Position numbers and translations under genes: made by a program. The notes under the pieces were generated by a model that searched no databases, was not told where the DNA came from, and saw only the letters and a list, made by a program, of their open reading frames with translations. From the NCBI GenBank assembly GCA_002505185.1, contig DAUP01000120.1:329-10394 (forward strand): 10,066 nucleotides of DNA, given 5' to 3'. Below, piece after piece: positions 4,956 through 10,066 of this stretch (within the stretch, counting starts at the first letter, position 1; each line of letters starts with the position of its first letter). Source of the DNA: Ferroplasmaceae archaeon UBA567. GTDB lineage: Archaea > Thermoplasmatota > Thermoplasmata > Thermoplasmatales > Thermoplasmataceae.

Positions 4956-5364
4956 TTACTATATGTATCATATCCTCTGATGCCAACATTTTGTTGACAA
5001 ATTCCCTAGTGCCTTCATTTACCTCACTGCCTAAGGAGTTCATATCAAAATATTTAAGATCCACTGCATCAGACCCTGCGTTTTCAATTCCTGTCACTGG
5101 TATGCATCTATAATCCATAATTACGTAATGGAAATTATGTGTTATAATTTCAGAGATACCAATGAGTTTATCAACTTCTATAGTGAGGCCAGTTTCTTCT
5201 AACATTTCCCTTTTTAACCCATCTTCAAGTGTTTCATTCAATTCCAGCTTGCCACCTGGAATGGCCCATTTATTTCTGTCCGGTTCATCCCTCCTTTTTA
5301 CAAGAAGTATTTCATTACCGTGGATTATCAAGCCCCCAATGGCAATTTTAGGATAGATTTTCAT
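4939..5364 (-). CDS. NUDIX hydrolase
   Basis: A 141-residue cytoplasmic pyrophosphohydrolase acting on a nucleoside diphosphate linked to another group. The NUDIX box G-x5-E-x7-REUxEExGU is complete at residues 38-60, with Gly38, Glu44, Arg52, Glu53, Glu56, Glu57 and Gly59. It is preceded by the typical IAIGGLIIHGNEILLVKRR strand pair and KWAIPGG. The size and the post-box segment (DLKYFDMNSL) would fit an ADP-ribose pyrophosphatase or a house-cleaning (d)NTPase, but the substrate cannot be told from sequence. The ATG at 5364 has a TATA-like box about 24 bases upstream. The last residues (VISHSP) are encoded opposite a possible degraded mobile-element end, so the natural C-terminus may have been altered. 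It lies 160 bp upstream of the secreted-protein gene on the same strand, with a separate promoter, and follows ppcA on that strand. Confidence 0.9.
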   Translation of the reverse strand: MKIYPKIAIGGLIIHGNEILLVKRRDEPDRNKWAIPGGKLELNETLEDGLKREMLEETGLTIEVDKLIGISEIITHNFHYVIMDYRCIPVTGIENAGSDAVDLKYFDMNSLGSEVNEGTREFVNKMLASEDMIHIVISHSP

Positions 5365-5384
5365 ATGTTGTCATTAACTCAGGA

Positions 5385-5394
5385 TATAAATAAA
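5385..5394 (-). promoter_or_regulatory. TATA box of the NUDIX gene
   Basis: On the minus strand this reads TTTATTTATA, centred ~25 bases before the ATG at 5364. The spacing implies a leaderless transcript, and no ribosome binding site lies before the ATG. It falls in the 93-bp gap after ppcA, so the NUDIX gene is probably transcribed on its own. Confidence 0.5.
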
Positions 5395-5457
5395 TTCATA
5401 ATTTAATTGAGTTAAAAATTAGGATTTATTATACACACATTTATTCCAACAAACCAT

Positions 5458-6984
5458 TTAGCCTACGAATTTTCTGAGGACTCCCATTTCATATATATAG
5501 TCCCGTACCTCATCGAATTTTCCATTTTTGAATGCCATAAGCAATAAAGTTGTGTATAAACCGTGTTTTTGTATATTATAGGGATTATCGGTAGGCACAC
5601 CTATATTTTCCTCTATGTATCTCATATCCTCCCTTATCATGCCTATTATTTTGTTATCCACTTTCCATATGTCCCTGAGATAATCAAGCGATTCGTAAGT
5701 GAAATACCTGGCACTGGACTGGATATCGTATTCCATATACCGGTATAAGCCCTTTAATAATGCATAATTATTTTCAGACATTCCAGATAACGAAGCAATT
5801 CCAAGTATTTCCGGAGGTATTCCCATTGAATAAAGTGCACCAACAAATGCTATTGCTCTTGGGAGTTTTGCATTTCCTGTACTTCTTGAGTATCCGAAGA
5901 GCCCAACATGCAATTTCCTCTGCCTCCTCTTTGGAAGATAAAGTGTCATATCATTAATTGGCTGTGCCAGCCCCTCGATAATTTTTTGAAACCTCACCGC
6001 ATAGTTATCTACTAGGCTTTTCATTGCTTTCTCAGTTTCCAAATCTATAGGCACAGGTTTTCTGGGTATATGGTCATTAATCAACGAAATTGAATTTTTA
6101 ACATCCACATCATTATAATCATATCTGAATGCGGATTGCACGGAGAAAGTGTAGTATGAATCATATTCATCTATGGCACGCTTTATATTCTGAGGTCCAA
6201 GGTTTCCCCTGAATGGGGATGAACCTGCACCTATGATTGGATATATTTCCATTCCTATATCGTTGCTTATTTTATCCATTTTTGAAACGGCATACTTTGC
6301 CAGGAGTGTTGCCGGGATCATCCCATAATTCATTGCGGGGTCTGATCTTGCAATAAAGATTCTCATATACTCAGGCTTAACTGCATTGTGATACTTTGTT
6401 ATTATGGATTCAATATTGAATATGGAGTCCTTATCTTCTATAAGAGGAATCAGGTTAATCTTTCTGGGCCGTACCTCTCCTGTTATATCCTTTGAATACA
6501 CATCCTCATAGAGATTTATGTTTTGTGAATCAACTATTCCCTTCTCATAAAATTTTACCACGTTGAGCATGCTTCTATAATCGGTGGTAAATGGAAGTAT
6601 CACCTCGAATATAGGGGCTATGCCATTATTGAATATTCTATTGGCAACGTCATAGTTTAATGGTATGCTATTTAGTGTCTCATTCAGAACTTTTCTTTCA
6701 GCTCCCTCTATTAGCGGATTTGGAATTCTGTATGTCAGGAAAATATCCTGGCCAAGCCTGTTGTTTTCAAAAAATTTGCGGTCCTTTCCGAATAATTTCC
6801 GTATAACGTGGGTATCCACATCTTTTCCTTCTGCATCCCACATAACTTCCTTTATTCCCAATTTTTTGTATGCTATGTAAGCCTCTTCTATTTCATCCTC
6901 ATTTGTTATTATGCTTTTGCCCGTACTCCAGGTGGGCATCATTGCATTATCGGGATGCTGCGTTGACATAGTTTTTGGAATCAT
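5458..6984 (-). CDS. ppcA: Phosphoenolpyruvate carboxylase, archaeal type
   Basis: PpcA carboxylates PEP with bicarbonate to give oxaloacetate, replenishing the citrate cycle. It is about half the length of the bacterial/plant enzyme and belongs to the separate archaeal-type family. I place the start at ATG 6982-6984, giving MIPKTMSTQHPDNA, the family's characteristic N-terminus, and a protein of 508 residues, within the usual range. A TATA-like box lies ~28 bases upstream. The frame is open for 20 more codons, but that extension (MRQMSFFVAIYICTVFQYAI) would place the promoter inside the gene and has no family counterpart. Recognisable segments are MWDAEGKDVDTHV near residues 49-61, ARSDPAMNYG near 211-220, GAGSSPFRGNLGPQN near 251-265, QSAFRYD near 280, and LPKRRQRKLHVGLFGYSR near 349-366. 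No frameshift or missing block is visible. It stands alone between the NUDIX gene and the divergent gcvPA/gcvPB pair. Confidence 0.95.
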   Translation of the reverse strand: MIPKTMSTQHPDNAMMPTWSTGKSIITNEDEIEEAYIAYKKLGIKEVMWDAEGKDVDTHVIRKLFGKDRKFFENNRLGQDIFLTYRIPNPLIEGAERKVLNETLNSIPLNYDVANRIFNNGIAPIFEVILPFTTDYRSMLNVVKFYEKGIVDSQNINLYEDVYSKDITGEVRPRKINLIPLIEDKDSIFNIESIITKYHNAVKPEYMRIFIARSDPAMNYGMIPATLLAKYAVSKMDKISNDIGMEIYPIIGAGSSPFRGNLGPQNIKRAIDEYDSYYTFSVQSAFRYDYNDVDVKNSISLINDHIPRKPVPIDLETEKAMKSLVDNYAVRFQKIIEGLAQPINDMTLYLPKRRQRKLHVGLFGYSRSTGNAKLPRAIAFVGALYSMGIPPEILGIASLSGMSENNYALLKGLYRYMEYDIQSSARYFTYESLDYLRDIWKVDNKIIGMIREDMRYIEENIGVPTDNPYNIQKHGLYTTLLLMAFKNGKFDEVRDYIYEMGVLRKFVG

Positions 6985-7007
6985 AATAGCATATTGAAAC
7001 ACAGTAC

Positions 7008-7018
7008 AAATATAAATT
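7008..7018 (-). promoter_or_regulatory. TATA box of ppcA
   Basis: Read on the minus strand this is AATTTATATTT, centred about 28 bases before the ATG at 6984. Its position inside the upstream open extension argues that the longer frame is not translated and supports the shorter PEP carboxylase start. Confidence 0.5.
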
Positions 7019-7069
7019 GCAACAAAAAATGACATTTGTCTCATTTATGAGCTAATGGATAGATTTTAA

Positions 7070-7094
7070 AACCTCAATGTCATGATGTAAGGTT
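7070..7094. repeat. Imperfect 25-bp inverted repeat, candidate operator
   Basis: AACCT at 7070-7074 pairs with AGGTT at 7090-7094, with one further matching pair inside and a TCATGA hexamer near the centre. It lies ~86 bases upstream of the ppcA start and ~205 upstream of gcvPA. The core pairing is only five bases plus one, so chance is possible. Confidence 0.25.
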
Positions 7095-7268
7095 GTTATT
7101 TTTCACTACTTCATTCTAAAGTGTTGGGAGTATAGATACGCACTCTTCTCATTAATATAGAATGATACATAATGGCGATTGTTAAATCTTTCTATAGTTT
7201 CCATCCCATATCATGCGGAGTAGGTCTTCATGCCAATTTAAAATAATATTTCTTCGAATACTAGAATG

Positions 7269-7278
7269 TTTAAATATT
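7269..7278 (+). promoter_or_regulatory. TATA box of gcvPA
   Basis: TTTAAATATT is centred ~26 bases before the ATG at 7299, consistent with a leaderless gcvPA-gcvPB transcript. It overlaps the first codons of the longer possible frame that begins at 7266, which argues against that start. Confidence 0.45.
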
Positions 7279-7298
7279 GTTTATTAATGGTAGCCCAA

Positions 7299-8588
7299 AT
7301 GACTGAAACCGATGAAATATTAAATTATCTTAATATCAAAAACGTTGATGAGCTATTTGATGATATCCCGGCAAAATTAAAAGTTTCCCTTGATCTCGGA
7401 AGTCCTGTGGACGAATTTTCCCTTATTAAGGCAATAGAAACAATAGGGAAAAAGAATATACAGGGAAATATGAATTTTCTGGGCAATGGCATATATGATA
7501 GATTTATCCCCCCGCTGGTGGATGAAATAATAGGCAGAAATGAATTTCTGACATCATATACCCCATATCAACCAGAAATATCACAGGGTATTCTTCATTC
7601 ACTTTTTGAATACCAAAGCATCATATCAGACCTGACTGAAATGGATGTAACCAATTCCTCCATGTACGACGGTTTCACATCACTGGCAGAGGCGGTCAGG
7701 ATGGCCTACAGGATTAATGGGAAAAATGAGGTTTTAATTCCAGAAAACATATACAAATCTCAGCTCAGCATAATACAAAATTATACGGCAGGACTTGACT
7801 TAAAATTTATCAGGTATGACTTTGGGCCGGATGGCATGATCAATATGGAGGACCTGAAAACCAAGGTTACGGACAAAACATCAGCCATAATAGTCGCAAA
7901 TCCAAATCTGTTTGGGTTAATAGATGAAAATGCATTTCATGTCAGTGAGTTAAAAAAGGATTCAATTCTGATTACATATTACGATCCGGTATCTCTTGGA
8001 CTGATTATGCCTCCTGGTGAATATGGTACCGACATTGCCGTGGCAGAGGGGCAGCAGCTGGGAATTCATATGAACTATGGAGGGCCTCTTCTTGGACTGT
8101 TTTCATTCAGGAAAGAATATGTGCACAGGTCGCCTGGCAGGCTTATAGGGCTTTCAAAAGATTCTCAGGGAAGAAATGCCTTCGTGATGACTCTCCAGGC
8201 ACGGGAACAGCACATAAGGCGTTCAAAGGCTATGAGTAATATATGTTCCAATCAGGCACTTCTGGCTGTAGCTTCTCTTGCCTATCTGTCCATAATGGGT
8301 TCAACTGGCCTCAAAAAAATTGCATTAATAACAATGAACAAAAGCAGCAAGCTCAAAAAAGCACTGGTTTCTGCAGGTGTTAATCCAGTCTTTAATGGAA
8401 TAAATTTCTCAGACAATCTGTTTTATTTTGACAGGCCCGAAATACTGTCAAAGAATAATATATCAGGTGGAATAAAACTATCTGACTTATCAGAATATAA
8501 TGGATATGAAAAATCATCATTTTTTTCCGTTACTGAGAAGACAAGCGATGAAAGCATAGTCCAGCTGGCAAAAATACTGGGTGATTGA
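7299..8588 (+). CDS. gcvPA: Glycine dehydrogenase (decarboxylating) subunit 1
   Basis: This is the N-terminal half of the P-protein of the glycine cleavage system, made as a separate subunit that works with GcvPB. Together they decarboxylate glycine and pass the aminomethyl group to lipoyl-H-protein. The start at 7299 gives MTETDEILNYL, which fits the family N-terminus, followed by NVDELFDDIP, and a protein of 429 residues. Upstream in-frame starts at 7266 and 7287 add 11 or 4 residues without family support, although 7266 also has a TATA-like box at the right distance. Hallmarks are SYTPYQPEISQG and LFEYQ near residues 87-107, MYDGFTSLAEAVRMA near 123-137, YYDPVSLGLIMPPGEYG near 228-244, and NYGGPLLGLFS near 260-270. 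It lacks the PLP lysine, as expected, since that residue is in GcvPB. The gene ends in TGA 8586-8588, overlapping the ribosome binding site of gcvPB. Confidence 0.95.
   Translation: MTETDEILNYLNIKNVDELFDDIPAKLKVSLDLGSPVDEFSLIKAIETIGKKNIQGNMNFLGNGIYDRFIPPLVDEIIGRNEFLTSYTPYQPEISQGILHSLFEYQSIISDLTEMDVTNSSMYDGFTSLAEAVRMAYRINGKNEVLIPENIYKSQLSIIQNYTAGLDLKFIRYDFGPDGMINMEDLKTKVTDKTSAIIVANPNLFGLIDENAFHVSELKKDSILITYYDPVSLGLIMPPGEYGTDIAVAEGQQLGIHMNYGGPLLGLFSFRKEYVHRSPGRLIGLSKDSQGRNAFVMTLQAREQHIRRSKAMSNICSNQALLAVASLAYLSIMGSTGLKKIALITMNKSSKLKKALVSAGVNPVFNGINFSDNLFYFDRPEILSKNNISGGIKLSDLSEYNGYEKSSFFSVTEKTSDESIVQLAKILGD
8580..8585 (+). promoter_or_regulatory. Ribosome binding site of gcvPB
   Basis: GGTGAT sits four bases before ATG 8590-8592 and immediately before the gcvPA stop codon (TGA, 8586-8588). 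It decides the gcvPB start: the in-frame GTG at 8581 lies inside this site and is therefore an unlikely initiator. The stop codon is in the spacer, so translation of the two subunits should be coupled. Confidence 0.65.
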
Positions 8589-8589
8589 A

Positions 8590-10023
8590 ATGTACAGGCA
8601 GGCTCATTATGATGAAGATTTTTTGAACCAGTTTAATACTGGCAATGATTTCTATATGGATGATGTGGAAGATACCTATCCGGAACAGATAAAAAGGAAG
8701 TCCCTAAAACTTCCTGATGTTAGGAGTGTTGATGTGTCGAGGCATTTCACACGGCTATCTGAAATGAACTATTCTGTTGACCTTGGAATGTATCCGCTTG
8801 GTTCATGTACAATGAAATTCAATCCGAAGTATGCAGATTATGTAGCATCAATCCCTGAATTCCAGAATATCCATCCCCTGGAAGATGAATCAAGGATACA
8901 GGGGACTCTGGAGATAATGTATAAGCTCCAGCAGTTCCTCGTAAAAATTTCCGGGATGGATTATGCAACACTACAGCCATCGGCAGGTGCCCATGGAGAA
9001 TTTACCGGAATTCTTATAGTAAGAAAATATTTTGAGACATGTGGTGAACTAGACAAAAGGAATGAAATCATAATTCCTGATTCTGCACATGGTACAAACC
9101 CCGCTTCAGCAGCTATGGCAGGATTCAAGGTTGTGGAGGTTCCATCTAACGGAGACGGGCTCGTTGACCTGGATGCACTGAAAGCTGCAGTAACTCCAAA
9201 CACAGCAGCATTCATGATAACGAATCCGAACACACTGGGAATCTTTGATGACCAGATATCAGAAATTGCCAGCATCATACATGATAACGGTTCGTTGCTG
9301 TACTATGACGGCGCTAATTTTAATGCCATACTTGGAATAACAACTCCTGGAATAATGGGGTTTGATATAGTGCATTTCAACCTCCATAAGACATTTGCAA
9401 CTCCGCATGGAGGAGGAGGCCCGGGTGCAGGGCCTGTGGCCGTAAAATCATATCTCAGGGACTTCCTGCCTGTTCCTATTGTTGTAAATGACAATGGCAC
9501 TTATTCACTCTTCTATGGACTAAAAAACACCATAGGAAAGATATCTTCATACAGTGGTTCATTTGGCGTCATATTGAGGGCATTTTCATATGCATTGAAG
9601 AACGGAAACAATCTCAGTGCCAATGCGAAGAGAGCGGTAATGAATTCCAATTACATGGCCAGAAAACTCTCAAAATTTTATGAGATGCCCTATAAGCCAC
9701 TGAAAAAGCATGAATTCGTCCTTTCAACTGGTAACACTGGGAGGCGTGCACTGGACATATCAAAATTTATACTGGATTATGGAATACATTCACCGACTAC
9801 ATATTTTCCCCTGATCGTGAAGGAAGCAATGATGATTGAGCCCACAGAATCAGTGACAAAGAAAGATATGGATTATTATATAGATGTCATGGAAAAAGCG
9901 CTTTCTGTACCTGAAGATCAACTAAAGAACGCACCTGTAAATACATCTGTAAATAGAATAGATGAAATAGGCGCTGCAAGAAATCTCATACTAAAATGGC
10001 CGGATACAATGGAAAATGATTAA
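8590..10023 (+). CDS. gcvPB: Glycine dehydrogenase (decarboxylating) subunit 2
   Basis: This is the PLP-binding subunit of the split glycine cleavage P-protein. The start ATG 8590 gives MYRQAHYDEDF, matching the family N-terminus, and lies behind a GGTGAT site; the product has 477 residues, the normal length. Diagnostic segments are LGMYPLGSCTMKFNPK near residues 66-81, PSAGAHGEFTG near 124-134, DSAHGTNPASAAMAGF near 161-176, and MITNPNTLGIF near 208-218. The cofactor site is HFNLHKTFATPHGGGGPGAG, with the Schiff-base lysine at about residue 267 (codon 9388-9390). The C-terminus carries EAMMIEPTES. Nothing is missing, so the enzyme should be active with GcvPA. No gcvT or gcvH follows before the window ends; 43 bases of unremarkable AT-rich sequence remain. 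Confidence 0.96.
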   Translation: MYRQAHYDEDFLNQFNTGNDFYMDDVEDTYPEQIKRKSLKLPDVRSVDVSRHFTRLSEMNYSVDLGMYPLGSCTMKFNPKYADYVASIPEFQNIHPLEDESRIQGTLEIMYKLQQFLVKISGMDYATLQPSAGAHGEFTGILIVRKYFETCGELDKRNEIIIPDSAHGTNPASAAMAGFKVVEVPSNGDGLVDLDALKAAVTPNTAAFMITNPNTLGIFDDQISEIASIIHDNGSLLYYDGANFNAILGITTPGIMGFDIVHFNLHKTFATPHGGGGPGAGPVAVKSYLRDFLPVPIVVNDNGTYSLFYGLKNTIGKISSYSGSFGVILRAFSYALKNGNNLSANAKRAVMNSNYMARKLSKFYEMPYKPLKKHEFVLSTGNTGRRALDISKFILDYGIHSPTTYFPLIVKEAMMIEPTESVTKKDMDYYIDVMEKALSVPEDQLKNAPVNTSVNRIDEIGAARNLILKWPDTMEND

Positions 10024-10066
10024 ATAAACATAAGAGATATGAAATAATCAACTACCCTTCACTGAG

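Larger units (their letters stand above)
6985..7298. other. Intergenic region between ppcA and gcvPA
   Basis: This 314-bp stretch separates divergent genes. It contains the ppcA TATA-like box (about 7008-7018), an imperfect inverted repeat (7070-7094), a minus-strand open stretch of 32 codons from ATG 7202-7204 to TAG 7106-7108, and the gcvPA promoter (7269-7278, with TTTAAAATA at 7237-7245 as an alternative for the longer start). I see no tRNA, no recognisable riboswitch and no T-rich terminator that would imply a further full gene. Confidence 0.6.

Noticed and set aside
4892..5113. Plus-strand open frame of 73 codons opposite the NUDIX gene
   Set aside because: It runs antisense through conserved NUDIX coding sequence and has no promoter or ribosome binding site. 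Only its first part, before the NUDIX stop, is of interest as a possible TnpB remnant.
7070..7298. Glycine riboswitch upstream of gcvPA
   Set aside because: No recognisable riboswitch core or paired aptamer layout is visible, and the transcript appears leaderless, leaving no room for one.
8581..8589. GTG at 8581 as the gcvPB start
   Set aside because: It lies inside the GGTGAT ribosome binding site, and ATG 8590 gives the family-typical MYRQA start.
8961..9500. Two minus-strand open frames (105 and 65 codons) within gcvPB
   Set aside because: They are antisense shadows of strongly conserved GcvPB coding sequence including the PLP site; their Pro/Gly/Ser-rich composition reflects the opposite-strand codons.

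Overview
The window looks like chromosomal DNA of an acidophilic euryarchaeon of the order Thermoplasmatales, most likely a low-GC lineage such as Ferroplasma, Acidiplasma or Picrophilus. The grounds are archaeal-type enzymes (archaeal PEP carboxylase, archaeal phosphoglycerate mutase, split glycine dehydrogenase, short-form RNase Z), AT-rich DNA, and TATA-like boxes placed about 22-28 bases before start codons, which implies mainly leaderless mRNAs. Genes inside transcription units instead carry GGTGAT-type ribosome binding sites. The genus is an inference from composition and gene types; no search was possible.

Layout. Positions 1-476 hold the end of an archaeal cofactor-independent phosphoglycerate mutase gene (+), which converges with rnz (tRNase Z, -, 482-1414). 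A short divergent promoter region separates rnz from a DUF1805 protein (+, 1482-1769). Next is a probable ribbon-helix-helix DNA-binding protein (+, 1829-2302), whose promoter carries three tandem 8-bp iterons just upstream of the TATA box. An unassigned minus-strand protein follows (2322-2867).

The middle, about 2.9-4.95 kb, is accessory-like and very AT-rich. It holds an orphan IS605/TnpB-type right-end hairpin (omega-RNA 3' end) with no transposase gene. It also holds a minus-strand unit of three genes: a secreted protein with a signal peptide and a long Ala/Gly-rich hydrophobic segment (3906-4778), a four-helix membrane protein (3444-3899), and a tandem paralogue of that membrane protein broken by one in-frame TGA (2975-3424). 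A second, badly degraded TnpB right end may lie at 4871-4955.

The right half is housekeeping: a NUDIX hydrolase (-, 4939-5364), archaeal PEP carboxylase ppcA (-, 5458-6984), a 314-bp intergenic region, then gcvPA and gcvPB (+, 7299-10023), the two subunits of the glycine cleavage P-protein, translationally coupled. ApgM and PpcA both sit around phosphoenolpyruvate: ApgM makes its precursor 2-phosphoglycerate and PpcA carboxylates PEP to oxaloacetate. GcvPA/PB feed the one-carbon pool from glycine; gcvT, gcvH and the lipoamide dehydrogenase gene are not in this window.

The most interesting region is the secreted-protein and membrane-protein unit with its duplicated, partly inactivated membrane partner. 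The gene pattern would fit an exported effector with a dedicated membrane partner or immunity protein, but no function can be assigned from sequence alone.
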